Assembly: GCF_026278345.1 (NCBI RefSeq) | Contig: NZ_CP111085.1 | Location: forward strand, 5,424,501 to 5,488,500 | Length of the DNA stretch: 64,000 nt | Direction: 5' to 3' | Origin: Tellurirhabdus rosea | GTDB lineage: Bacteria > Bacteroidota > Bacteroidia > Cytophagales > Spirosomataceae | Shown: positions 34,141-42,246 of the stretch, one piece after another | Layout of the letters: every line of letters begins with the position of its first letter | Position numbering within the stretch: the stretch's first letter is position 1 | Translations under genes and position numbers: made by a program | The notes under the pieces: model-generated | Database searches by the model: none | Told to the model about the DNA's origin: nothing | Seen by the model: only the letters and a program-made list of their open reading frames with translations

Positions 34141-34183
34141 GAAAGCCGAAAGTTTTTTGGAAAACTTAAAACTTTTGGCTTTC
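34141..34183 (+). terminator. Terminator of ispG
   Basis: Arms GAAAGCCGAAAGTTTT (34141-34156) and 34168-34183 pair with one G-U, 11-base loop. Confidence 0.7.
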
Positions 34184-34224
34184 TCAATTTATTACACCTC
34201 CAACCCCCTAACGATTTTCCTTCT

Positions 34225-34413
34225 ATGTCACGAATTGGTCAATATTTCAAGATAGGCGACGTGTTCCGGTATTTCATCCGGGTTTTTCAGAAACCCGATC
34301 CGAACGCCCCCACCAACATCAACCTCCGGACGATGCACATTATCAACCGGATTTCTATTCTGATGTTTCTGTTCTGTATCCTGGTGATGCTGTACCGGGC
34401 CTTCATCCGATGA
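34225..34413 (+). CDS. Small single-span membrane protein, Bacteroidota-type
   Basis: 62 residues. N-terminal IGQYFKIGDVFRYFIRVFQK, then NLRTMHIINRISILMFLFCILVMLYRAFIR with one C-terminal transmembrane helix (about 44-60). It resembles a small conserved Bacteroidota family (possibly DUF6728, from memory and not checked). Its stop overlaps the next ATG as ATGA (34410-34413), which supports its being a real, coupled gene. Function unknown. Confidence 0.7.
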   Translation: MSRIGQYFKIGDVFRYFIRVFQKPDPNAPTNINLRTMHIINRISILMFLFCILVMLYRAFIR

Positions 34414-34766
34414 ATGTAGAAGAACTGCGGCTGTATTGCCTGGCCAAGCCCGGGGTGACGGAAAGCCTGCCTTTTGGGGAGGACACCCTTGTTTTCAAAG
34501 TAGGCGGGAAAATCTTTGCCCTGACCGGTCTGGACGCCAACCCGCCCTCCATCAACCTGAAATGCAATCCGGAACGGGCCGTTGAGCTTCGTGAGCAGTT
34601 TGAAGCGGTGCGGCCCGGTTACCACATGAACAAGACCCACTGGAACACCGTCATCGTCGATGGATCGATCCGGCAGGCCGATTTGCGGGAGTGGATTGAT
34701 CACTCGTATGAACTTGTCCGGCAAAGTCTGCCGAAATCGGTTCGGGTTACGCTGGAAAATGAGTGA
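34410..34766 (+). CDS. MmcQ/YjbR family protein
   Basis: 118 residues. MNVEELRLYCLAKPGVTESLPFGEDTLVFKVGGKIFALTGL is the standard opening of this CyaY-like, double-wing DNA-binding fold; GYHMNKTHWNTVIVDGSI is the second conserved segment. Molecular role unknown. Translationally coupled to the preceding small membrane protein. Confidence 0.9.
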   Translation: MNVEELRLYCLAKPGVTESLPFGEDTLVFKVGGKIFALTGLDANPPSINLKCNPERAVELREQFEAVRPGYHMNKTHWNTVIVDGSIRQADLREWIDHSYELVRQSLPKSVRVTLENE

Positions 34767-34828
34767 GTGTTTTGACTCTGTGCGCTGATTTTGGTATTTT
34801 CGTTGACTCCTGAGAACCGACCTGAGTT

Positions 34829-35380
34829 ATGGAAGTAGCGCTCCTTTGTTTGTTATTTATTCCTTATCTGGTCATCCGGTATTACTTTATCGACCATGAT
34901 ACACCGGCAGAGAAAGATCTGGCCCGGTTTGCCAAAGGGATTCGGCTGATCAAGAGCCGTCAGTACGACGACGCGCTTTTGTATTTCGACAAGGCCGTCA
35001 AAGAGAATCCCAAGTCAGCCATTGCCCTCGCCATGCGCGGCAAATGCCACCTCATGCAGGACAATCCGTATTCGGCGTTGTACGACATTACGCAGGCCCT
35101 GGCCCTGGATAATACGTTCGCCGAAAGCTATCTCGACCGGGGCATGGCCTTCTATACCCTGGGCCACTACCAGGAATCGTTTCTGGAATTTGATAAAGGC
35201 GTCTGGTTTACCCGCGGGCAGGACCCCAATGCCTACCGGTGGCGCGCCTTGTCCCGCATTCAGTTGCAGCAGATCCAGCAGGCCGAAAATGATCTGCGGC
35301 GGGCCGTCAATCTGGGGGACGAAAACTCGGTTTACCTGCTCAGACAACCTCCTTTCACCCGGGCCGTTCCTTCCCGGTGA
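34829..35380 (+). CDS. Membrane-anchored TPR protein
   Basis: 183 residues. N-terminal hydrophobic anchor (VALLCLLFIPYLVIRYYF, residues 2-19), then about three tetratricopeptide repeats (IRLIKSRQYDDALLYFDKAV; AMRGKCHLMQDNPYSALYD; YLDRGMAFYTLGHYQESFLE) from residue 36 to about 165. Probably a protein-interaction scaffold facing the cytoplasm or periplasm. Partners unknown. Ends at a strong terminator. Confidence 0.75.
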   Translation: MEVALLCLLFIPYLVIRYYFIDHDTPAEKDLARFAKGIRLIKSRQYDDALLYFDKAVKENPKSAIALAMRGKCHLMQDNPYSALYDITQALALDNTFAESYLDRGMAFYTLGHYQESFLEFDKGVWFTRGQDPNAYRWRALSRIQLQQIQQAENDLRRAVNLGDENSVYLLRQPPFTRAVPSR

Positions 35381-35382
35381 AC

Positions 35383-35416
35383 AAAAAATCCCCGGTTGGC
35401 CAACCGGGGATTTTTT
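35383..35416. terminator. Perfect 34-bp palindromic bidirectional terminator
   Basis: Arms 35383-35399 and 35400-35416 (AAAAAATCCCCGGTTGG and its exact complement), A6 and T6 at the ends; serves the convergent TPR and thioredoxin-fold genes. Confidence 0.92.
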
Positions 35417-36614
35417 ATTGTAGTTGCGAAATCTGTTCCGTGTTTCGGCGGGTGTCCAGCTTCGCGGACTTCGCCGTTTCGAGCGCTTTCTGAGCCGCCT
35501 TCAGACCGTCCGCTTTCCGTCCGGCCCGGCGGTAAGCTTCGGCCAGTTCGAAATACAGCTCCGCCTGGTCTTTCGGACTGGTGGCCTGCGAGATAGCCTT
35601 GTTGGCCCACTTCGTGACCGTCGGGACATCGCTGGCGTCGGTGCTTTTTCCGTTAAACAGGCGAATGACGTACAGGTATTCGGGCACCGAAAAATTGTTC
35701 TGGGTAGCGTGGGCATCCATCCGCTGAACGGCTTTAGCCGTTTGCCCGGCCCGGAAATAGGCGTTTACCTCAGGCAGCAACGTCCGGTTGCTCGCCACCT
35801 GCGGACTGATGCCGATCTGCACGAGCTGCTCCCGGATTTTCTGGATTTTGGGGGCCGGGTACTGGTTGCCGCGGCTGCTGTAGAGCGAACTCATCAGGAT
35901 ATTCTCGGCGGTTTGCCTGACCAGATCGGCCCCGTATTTGGGCGCGTATTGACCCAGGTTACCAGCCATATACTGAAATAGCGGGTTGTCCACGTCCATA
36001 ATCAGTTTCTGCAGCACCAGCCAGTTTGTCTGATTGGCGTACGAGTTGGCCGGAACCTGGCGGACATACTCGTTCATGAGCCGGATGTTGGTCGCCGTAT
36101 CCGACGTCACGCGGGCATACATCCCGTAATCGATCAGAAAGTTGGCGGACCGTTCGCCGCTGTTATACCGCTGCTGGTACCCGGCGGCGCGGGCGGTCGG
36201 CGTAAGGGCATTCATGCCGTGACGGATGACTTCGTCCGCCGCATTGTTGCTCATGGCCATGTGCACCAGATCGCCCTGCGGGCTGAAATACAGAAAAAGC
36301 GGCAGGGACGGCACAAAGAGCCGGCTTTTTTTCAGGAAATTCTGCGTTTCGGGCTTCGTCACGTCAAACTTTACCGACACGAATTTCTCGTTGTAGTATT
36401 TCCCAACCCGGCTGTCGTTGAAGGTCGGAATAAAGCTCTGGCAAACGTGGCAGGTGGGGGAATAGATTTCGACAAACAGGGGTTTGCGCGCTTTTCGGGC
36501 CGCATCGAAGGCCGCAGCGACCGTGGCCGGCCGGAACTGAATGCCTCCTTTCTGCGCAAGAGCCGGAGCAAACATCAAAAACCAGAGCAGGGTTACGGCG
36601 GCAAGTCTTCTCAT
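35415..36614 (-). CDS. Secreted thioredoxin-fold protein with C-terminal helical repeats
   Basis: 399 residues. Signal peptide to about residue 20 (..LMFAPALAQ), thioredoxin-like domain with active-site CHVC in EIYSPTCHVCQSFIP (about residues 54-57) and the cis-Pro segment VPSLPLFLYFSPQGD, then a ~250-residue helical region with TPR-like ends (AELYFELAEAYRRAGRKADGLKAAQKAL). Periplasmic thiol reductase/oxidase or disulphide carrier by analogy; the partner is unknown. The stop lies inside the palindromic terminator. Confidence 0.82.
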   Translation of the reverse strand: MRRLAAVTLLWFLMFAPALAQKGGIQFRPATVAAAFDAARKARKPLFVEIYSPTCHVCQSFIPTFNDSRVGKYYNEKFVSVKFDVTKPETQNFLKKSRLFVPSLPLFLYFSPQGDLVHMAMSNNAADEVIRHGMNALTPTARAAGYQQRYNSGERSANFLIDYGMYARVTSDTATNIRLMNEYVRQVPANSYANQTNWLVLQKLIMDVDNPLFQYMAGNLGQYAPKYGADLVRQTAENILMSSLYSSRGNQYPAPKIQKIREQLVQIGISPQVASNRTLLPEVNAYFRAGQTAKAVQRMDAHATQNNFSVPEYLYVIRLFNGKSTDASDVPTVTKWANKAISQATSPKDQAELYFELAEAYRRAGRKADGLKAAQKALETAKSAKLDTRRNTEQISQLQ

Positions 36615-36642
36615 AAAATGGGCTTATTGAGGAAAAAAGAAC

Positions 36643-36681
36643 AGGTTTATCGGGTATAGATGCCCTATACCCGATAAACCT
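36643..36681. terminator. 17-bp perfect inverted repeat, terminator of gldC
   Basis: Arms AGGTTTATCGGGTATAG (36643-36659) and 36665-36681, 5-base loop, 18 bp beyond the gldC stop. Confidence 0.75.
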
Positions 36682-36698
36682 TAAATCACACTCAATTA

Positions 36699-37046
36699 TT
36701 ATTTCTGTTGCTGAGCTTTGTATTCGTCTTCGACCCGTTTGCTCATCGTGCGGCACACATTGTCGATTTCGTCGGCCATTTGCTGGTCGCCGGTGGCCGT
36801 TACAATGGTGTCGGCGAGGCTGCCGATTACTTCGATCAGGAAGCGTTTCATATCCGTCACTTCCATTTCCTTCGTCCACAGGTTGAGCCGGAGGGTACTC
36901 CGGTGGTAGTGGTCCCAGATGGCTACGGCGATGGCCTTTGTATCGCTCAGTCCTTCGTTGGGGTTATCCGTGGCATTCCAGTAAATTTTCTCCGGAATGT
37001 TCTGATTGTCCAGTTCGACGGTAAAATGAATGTCTGATTTTTTCAT
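36699..37046 (-). CDS. gldC: Gliding motility protein GldC
   Basis: 115 residues. MKKSDIHFTVELDNQNIPEKIYWNATD and the WDHYHRSTLRLNLWTKEMEVTDMKRF segment match GldC of Flavobacterium johnsoniae-type gliders. A small cytoplasmic protein needed for efficient gliding, probably an accessory to GldB/GldD-type envelope functions; no other gld genes are in the window. A perfect promoter box lies only 5 bp before the ATG. Confidence 0.88.
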   Translation of the reverse strand: MKKSDIHFTVELDNQNIPEKIYWNATDNPNEGLSDTKAIAVAIWDHYHRSTLRLNLWTKEMEVTDMKRFLIEVIGSLADTIVTATGDQQMADEIDNVCRTMSKRVEDEYKAQQQK

Positions 37047-37051
37047 AGCCG

Positions 37052-37059
37052 CAAAAGTA
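37052..37059 (-). promoter_or_regulatory. Promoter box at gldC (TACTTTTG)
   Basis: Perfect TAnnTTTG on the minus strand with only 5 bp between it and the ATG, implying a leaderless or near-leaderless gldC mRNA. Confidence 0.5.
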
Positions 37060-37106
37060 CGAAGGAAGAGGCAAAGTGACTACGGGACGAACGGAAAAGG
37101 AACGAA

Positions 37107-37157
37107 GTGGCCGGGTGACGAAGCGTGGCAGAAAAGCCTGTCCCGTCAACCGGCCAC
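37107..37157 (-). terminator. Inverted repeat after the DUF4197 gene
   Basis: Arms GTGGCCGGGTGAC (37107-37119) and 37145-37157 pair at 12 of 13; no clear T-run, so terminator function is uncertain. Confidence 0.4.
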
Positions 37158-37163
37158 CCGGCC

Positions 37164-37913
37164 TTAACTGCCAAACACCCGCCGCAGCAGATCGTTCACG
37201 CGGGCGGCCGGGTTCTTGCGAATCTCCCGCTCTTCCTGCTCAATGAGGGTAAACATGCCGTCCACGGCCCTGGTGGTGGCGTAACGGGTGATGTCCGGGT
37301 CCGCTTTTTTGGCGACGAACGGGAGCCGGTTGTAGGTGTTGACGATGTCGGCGTAATGCTGCGAGGCATTGTTCTTTTTAAGCGCTTTTTCGATCACCGG
37401 CGTAAAGGCGGTCACCAGCTGGCTGGTGGTGGTGCGTTTCAGGTATTGCGTAGCCGCGTTGGGCTCTCCGCGAAGAATCCCGACCGCATCCTGAATGGTC
37501 ATCTGCGTCAGCGCGGTCAGAAAGATGGGCTTAGCTTCCTTGGCCGCGTCCTCTGCCGAACGGTTCAGTTCCATGATAAAACTGTCCACCTGCTTTCCCA
37601 GGCCCACCTGGCGCAGTCGTTTCTCCACCTGCTGGGCCTCCGGCGGCATGATGATCTTGATCAGCGGGTTCTTGTAATATCCGTCCACGGCCGAGGCCTT
37701 ATCGGCCCCTTTGTTGATCCCGATCCGCAGCGCTTCCTTCAGGCCGCTGGCAATTTCGCTGCTGGTCACCCCGCCCGACGACGTGCTTTTGGTGACCTGT
37801 TCGAGAATCCGTCCAAAGCCGGTTTGCCGACGGGGCTGCGCCGTGTCGGTCTGGCCAAATGCTGCAAAAGAGGCCGCCGTCAGCAGGGCAACCAGGAATC
37901 CGTTTCTTTTCAT
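37164..37913 (-). CDS. DUF4197 secreted protein
   Basis: 249 residues. Signal peptide MKRNGFLVALLTAASFAAFG, then the DUF4197 pattern: SSGGVTSSEIASGLKEALRIG, YYKNPLIKIIMPPEAQQVEKRLRQVGLG and ITRYATTRAVDGMFTLIEQEEREIRKNP. An all-helical periplasmic protein of unknown role, found widely in Bacteroidota and Proteobacteria. Single gene. Confidence 0.88.
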   Translation of the reverse strand: MKRNGFLVALLTAASFAAFGQTDTAQPRRQTGFGRILEQVTKSTSSGGVTSSEIASGLKEALRIGINKGADKASAVDGYYKNPLIKIIMPPEAQQVEKRLRQVGLGKQVDSFIMELNRSAEDAAKEAKPIFLTALTQMTIQDAVGILRGEPNAATQYLKRTTTSQLVTAFTPVIEKALKKNNASQHYADIVNTYNRLPFVAKKADPDITRYATTRAVDGMFTLIEQEEREIRKNPAARVNDLLRRVFGS

Positions 37914-38092
37914 TTCTTCTTGTTCTCTAACTAGTGAATCCGGTCAGGACACCTCCAAAATCGTTTTTTTACGTACTTTTGAGCCATATCCTGTTCATAC
38001 GTAACCGACTAAATACCGGCCGCGTTTGCCAATTAGACGCAAAAAACAGGCAAAAGTAAAGTCAATCCCGGCCGCAGTCCCGTAAAATTTTC

Positions 38093-39340
38093 ATGAAAAC
38101 CATAACGGCAGAAGTTATTACAATTGGTGACGAAATTCTGTTTGGTCAGATTACCGACACCAACACCCAGTGGATCAGCGCCGAACTGACTAAAATCGGA
38201 ATCCGGACCGTTCGGAAATCCTCGGTCGGCGACACCCGGGAGGCCATTCTGGAAATTTTACAGGAATCCACCGAACGGGTCGATGTCGTGATCCTGACCG
38301 GCGGCCTGGGCCCCACCAAGGACGACATCACCAAACAAACGCTCTGTCAGTTTTTCGGCACCGAACTGGCCCTCAACGAGGACGCCCTGGCTTTCGTGAC
38401 GGACTTCTTCGCCCGCCGGGGCCGCGCGATGACGGACCTGAACCGGATGCAGGCCGCCCTGCCTACCAACGCCACCTATGTTCCTAACGACTGGGGCACG
38501 GCGCCCGGTATGTGGTTCGAGGAAAACAACACCGTTTACGTTTCCCTGCCCGGGGTGCCGTTTGAAATGAAAAACCTGATGGAACACCGCGTGATTCCCC
38601 TGCTGAAAAAGCATTTTGAAACGCCGGAAATCTATCACCGCATCATCCGGACGGCGGGCATCGGCGAATCGTTTCTTGCCGAGACGATCGCCGACTGGGA
38701 GGACGCCCTTCCCCCCCACATCCGCCTGGCCTACCTGCCCAGTTTCGGACAGGTGAAACTTCGCCTGACGGCTACCGGTGCCGACCGGACGGCACTCCAG
38801 GCCGAGGTAGCCGAGCAGGAACGCCGGGTCTTACCGCTGATTGAACCGTATGTTTATGGCTTCGACGACGACGAACTGGAAACCGTCATCGGGCGGCTGC
38901 TGGTCGAAAAAGGCTGGTCCCTGGCTACCGCCGAAAGCTGCACGGGCGGCTACGTAGCGAGCCGGATTACGAGCATTCCGGGGTCGTCGGCTTATTATTG
39001 GGGAAGCGTGGTCAGTTACAGCAACGAGGTAAAAATCCGGCAGTTGGGCGTTCGTCCGGAGACGCTGGCCGCCCACGGAGCCGTCAGCGAACAGACCGTT
39101 CGGGAGATGGCCGAAGGCGTTCGGCAGGTGCTGGGCACTGAGGTGGGCATCTCCACCAGCGGCATCGCCGGACCCGACGGCGGCACCCCGGACAAGCCCG
39201 TCGGCACCATCTGGATTGCCGTTTCAACGGCGCAGAAAACGGTTACCCGCCTGCTCCGGCTGGGTCAGTTCCGCGAATGGAACATCCAGCACACCAACGT
39301 CCAGGTGCTCAATCTGCTGCGACAGACTTTGATGGAATAA
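38093..39340 (+). CDS. cinA: CinA: nicotinamide-nucleotide amidase / competence-damage protein
   Basis: 415 residues. The N-terminal MoaB-like domain (AEVITIGDEILFGQITDTN, ILTGGLGPTKDDITK) and the C-terminal PncC amidase domain (TAESCTGGYVASRITSIPGSS, TSGIAGPDGGTPDKPVGTIW) are both complete. It deamidates NMN in pyridine-nucleotide recycling; the N-terminal part can hydrolyse ADP-ribose in some species. The E2 gene starts 45 bp downstream, possibly co-transcribed. A TACTTTTG box at 37974-37981 is a possible distant promoter. Confidence 0.95.
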   Translation: MKTITAEVITIGDEILFGQITDTNTQWISAELTKIGIRTVRKSSVGDTREAILEILQESTERVDVVILTGGLGPTKDDITKQTLCQFFGTELALNEDALAFVTDFFARRGRAMTDLNRMQAALPTNATYVPNDWGTAPGMWFEENNTVYVSLPGVPFEMKNLMEHRVIPLLKKHFETPEIYHRIIRTAGIGESFLAETIADWEDALPPHIRLAYLPSFGQVKLRLTATGADRTALQAEVAEQERRVLPLIEPYVYGFDDDELETVIGRLLVEKGWSLATAESCTGGYVASRITSIPGSSAYYWGSVVSYSNEVKIRQLGVRPETLAAHGAVSEQTVREMAEGVRQVLGTEVGISTSGIAGPDGGTPDKPVGTIWIAVSTAQKTVTRLLRLGQFREWNIQHTNVQVLNLLRQTLME

Positions 39341-39385
39341 CCTACTTCACAACAAACCATACGAGACGCCTTTAACTTTACCAAC

Positions 39386-40753
39386 ATGGCACTAATTGAA
39401 TTGAAAATGCCCAGTATGGGCGAAAGCATCATGGAATGCACGGTCATCCAGTGGCTCAAAAAGCCCGGCGACCGCATCGAAACGGATGATTCTATTCTGG
39501 AAGTAGCAACGGATAAAGTAGATACCGAAGTACCGGCCTCCAGCAGCGGTATTCTTAAAGAATGGCTGGTCAAGGACGGCGACGTGGTGGCGATTGGCAG
39601 CCCGATTGCCCGCGTTGAAACCGAAGCCGGGGCGGAAGCGGCCGACGATACGCCCGCCGCCCCGGCCCCGGCCGCCGTTACCGAGACGGCCGAGCAGGAT
39701 GTAGCGAGCGTGGCCGCCCAGCTGGAAGCCGACATCAGTACCCTCTCGCCGCGCAACCCCGACATCCGGACCGACGCTGAGGCAACTCCGGCCGGCAGCC
39801 GTTTTTACTCGCCGCTGGTGCTCAGCATCGCCCGTACGGAAGGGATTTCGCAGGAAGAACTGGCCCGGATTGCGGGCAGCGGTGCGGAACACCGGGTGAC
39901 CAAGAAAGATATTCTGGCTTACGTGGAGCAGCGGAAGGCGCAGCCGGCACCGCCGCCCGCCGCCGAAGTCAAACCCGCGCCCCAGCCGCAGCCCGTACAG
40001 GCACCCGTACCGCAACCCGCCAAGGCGGTGTCCCTTAACGGCCAGACCGACATTGTGCAGATGGACCGGATGCGGAAAATGATCGCCGAGCGGATGGTCG
40101 AATCCAAACGGGTGTCGCCGCACGTCACCTCCTTCGTTGAGACCGATATGACCGTGGCCGCCCAATGGCGCGAACGGGTCAAAAAGCCGTTTCAGCAGCA
40201 ATACGGCGAGAACATCACCTTCACGCCTATCCTGCTGGAAGCCGTCATTAAAGCGCTGCGGGATTTCCCGATGATCAACGTTTCGGTGGACGGCGACCGC
40301 ATTCTGGTCAAGAAAAACATCAACGTCGGCATGGCGGTGGCCCTTCCGAGCGGGAATCTCATTGTGCCGGTCATTCACGACGCGGATCAGTACAACCTGG
40401 TTGGGCTGACCCGGAAAGTGAACGACCTGACGCGCCGCGCCCGCGAAAACAAGCTGACGGCGGACGACCTGGCTAACGGCACCTATACCGTTTCGAACAT
40501 CGGCACCTTCGGCAACATCATGGGAACGCCAATCATCCTCCAGCCGCAGGTGGCGATCATGGCCTTTGGTGCAATCCAGAAAAAACCCGCCGTCATCGAA
40601 ACGCCCCAGGGCGACCTGATTGGTATCCGGCAGAAGATGTTTATCTCCCACAGCTACGACCACCGGGTGGTGGATGGCTCGCTGGGCGGCCAGTTCGTCA
40701 AACGGGTTTCCGACTATCTGGAAGGTTTTGATCCGGACCGGGGACTGGTTTAA
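39386..40753 (+). CDS. 2-oxo acid dehydrogenase E2 (dihydrolipoyl acyltransferase)
   Basis: 455 residues. Lipoyl domain with the modified lysine K44 in EVATDKVDTEV, an Ala/Pro-rich linker, a peripheral-subunit-binding domain (YSPLVLSIARTEGISQEELA..RVTKKDILAYV, about residues 145-190), a second Ala/Pro linker, and the catalytic domain ending in SHSYDHRVVDGSLGGQFV (HxxxDG). Probably the branched-chain or a general 2-oxoacid complex; E1 and E3 are not adjacent, so the substrate is open. Cytoplasmic. Confidence 0.93.
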   Translation: MALIELKMPSMGESIMECTVIQWLKKPGDRIETDDSILEVATDKVDTEVPASSSGILKEWLVKDGDVVAIGSPIARVETEAGAEAADDTPAAPAPAAVTETAEQDVASVAAQLEADISTLSPRNPDIRTDAEATPAGSRFYSPLVLSIARTEGISQEELARIAGSGAEHRVTKKDILAYVEQRKAQPAPPPAAEVKPAPQPQPVQAPVPQPAKAVSLNGQTDIVQMDRMRKMIAERMVESKRVSPHVTSFVETDMTVAAQWRERVKKPFQQQYGENITFTPILLEAVIKALRDFPMINVSVDGDRILVKKNINVGMAVALPSGNLIVPVIHDADQYNLVGLTRKVNDLTRRARENKLTADDLANGTYTVSNIGTFGNIMGTPIILQPQVAIMAFGAIQKKPAVIETPQGDLIGIRQKMFISHSYDHRVVDGSLGGQFVKRVSDYLEGFDPDRGLV

Positions 40754-40814
40754 GAATTCCGGTTAAACCGGGACCGTTCAGGAACAGATCCGAACTCTCC
40801 CGTTCGCTGCTGGT

Positions 40815-40842
40815 TGGATAAGACGTTTCCATGTCTTATCCA
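40815..40842 (+). promoter_or_regulatory. Hairpin directly before the start codon of the barrel gene
   Basis: Perfect 10-bp repeat TGGATAAGAC/GTCTTATCCA with an 8-base loop; the ATG follows 3 bases later at 40845. No T-run, so it may be a translation-control structure rather than a terminator for the E2 gene. Confidence 0.4.
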
Positions 40843-40844
40843 CC

Positions 40845-41591
40845 ATGCAGCGATTTTTTATTGCCCTTGCTTTTCTGACGGGTTTTCTAAATTCCGTCAA
40901 GGCCCAGCAGAACATCTTCAACGTCCCGACTTCCGAGCTTACCCGCCGCCATCAGTTCATTATTCAGCAGCAGATCAACGTATCGGGGCAGGAATTGCAG
41001 TCGAACACCACCTTTAGCTACGGAATCGGGCGCAATCTGGAGCTGGGTTTCAACCTGTTCAACGTAAAGGGCCATACGCGCCCCCTGGGACTGGAATCCA
41101 ACTCCGACCCGCAGAAAGAACCCCTCAGTCCGTTTGTCCTGCTCAACGCGCAGAAAGGCTTTTACCTGACCGAATGGCTCAGTCTCGGCGTCGGGGGTCA
41201 GTACGGCTTTCATTTTCCGGAGAACAACGACGTCCGGGTTGGGGCCTATGCGTACGGGAACCTGATTACGGAGTTGCCCAAACTGAACACCCGCCTGATT
41301 ACCGGCCTGTACCATGCCGACCGGACGTTGTTTGGACCGGGCTACCGAAACGATTTTTTTCTGCGTCCGCCCGGCCTGGGTATCCAACTGGGGTTTGAGC
41401 AGCCCCTGTTTCATAACAAACTGCTGCTGGTGGCGGATTATATGGGAGGTACGCATTCGTACGGAGCCGCTACCGCCGGGCTGGATTTTCGGATTCAGAA
41501 GAAGCTGGAACTCGCCGTCGGCTACCAGTTTCCCAACCCGTACAGCGCGGCTTCGGAAGGCCTAATTTTTCAGTTTACGCTCCTGCCGTAA
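40845..41591 (+). CDS. Outer-membrane beta-barrel protein
   Basis: 248 residues. Signal peptide to about residue 20 (..GFLNSVKAQ), then alternating beta-strand segments (TFSYGIGRNLELGFNLFNV; LSLGVGGQYGFHF; VRVGAYAYGNLI; LAVGYQFPNPYS) ending in FQFTLLP, typical of a small outer-membrane barrel with a C-terminal beta signal. No named family was recognised. Preceded by a hairpin adjacent to the start. Confidence 0.65.
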   Translation: MQRFFIALAFLTGFLNSVKAQQNIFNVPTSELTRRHQFIIQQQINVSGQELQSNTTFSYGIGRNLELGFNLFNVKGHTRPLGLESNSDPQKEPLSPFVLLNAQKGFYLTEWLSLGVGGQYGFHFPENNDVRVGAYAYGNLITELPKLNTRLITGLYHADRTLFGPGYRNDFFLRPPGLGIQLGFEQPLFHNKLLLVADYMGGTHSYGAATAGLDFRIQKKLELAVGYQFPNPYSAASEGLIFQFTLLP

Positions 41592-41612
41592 GCACCGGCC
41601 GGTCGGAAGTCT

Positions 41613-41620
41613 TACTTTTG
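41613..41620 (+). promoter_or_regulatory. Candidate promoter of the deoxyribonucleotidase gene (TACTTTTG)
   Basis: Perfect TAnnTTTG box ending 25 bp before the ATG. Confidence 0.55.
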
Positions 41621-41645
41621 CGCAACAATAGAATTGACAACCTGA

Positions 41646-42173
41646 ATGAAACCACGCATTGCCATTGATATGGACGATGTCCTCGCCGACACGACCGGCA
41701 AGTTCATCGACATCTACCGCCGCGACTTCGACCCGGTTGTGGCACCCGAACGATTCCGGGAGAAATCGTTTCACGAGTTGCTCGATCAGGAAACCTACGG
41801 TCGGCTTTTCCGCTACGTGCACGACCGGGGCTTCTTCACCGACATCGAGGTGATGGAAGGGGCTATCGACGTTACGCGGGCGCTGATGGAAAAATACGAT
41901 TTGTTCGTCACAACGGCGGCGATGGAGTTTCGGAATTCGTTCGAAGAAAAATACGACTGGCTGATGCGGCACTTTTCGCATATTCCGTGGCAGAACTGGG
42001 TATTTCTGGGCGACAAAAGCATCATCCGGGCCGAGTACATGATCGACGACCTGCCGCGCAATCTCCTGACATTTGAGGGCGAAGGGTTGCTTTTTCACGC
42101 CCCGCACAACACGGACGACAACGAGTTTCGGCGGGTCCGGTCGTGGGACGAAATCGCCGGGCTGCTACTCTGA
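41646..42173 (+). CDS. 5'(3')-deoxyribonucleotidase (HAD superfamily, NT5C type)
   Basis: 175 residues. HAD motif I IDMDDVLADT at residues 7-16 (nucleophile D9 and acid D11), motif II in LFVTTAAMEF, motif III/IV in FLGDKSIIRAEYMIDDLPRN. NT5C-like enzymes dephosphorylate deoxyribonucleoside monophosphates and balance dNTP pools. Cytoplasmic; single-gene unit with its own promoter box and terminator. Confidence 0.9.
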   Translation: MKPRIAIDMDDVLADTTGKFIDIYRRDFDPVVAPERFREKSFHELLDQETYGRLFRYVHDRGFFTDIEVMEGAIDVTRALMEKYDLFVTTAAMEFRNSFEEKYDWLMRHFSHIPWQNWVFLGDKSIIRAEYMIDDLPRNLLTFEGEGLLFHAPHNTDDNEFRRVRSWDEIAGLLL

Positions 42174-42188
42174 GTCCGGTAGAAATAG

Positions 42189-42230
42189 AAACGCCGGTGC
42201 CCTTTCTGGAAGGACACCGGCGTTTTTTTA
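42189..42230 (+). terminator. Terminator between the nucleotidase and desaturase genes
   Basis: AAACGCCGGTG/CACCGGCGTTT stem with a T7 run; usable by both convergent genes. Confidence 0.88.
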
Positions 42231-42246
42231 GTTGGGAAGCCGATAT

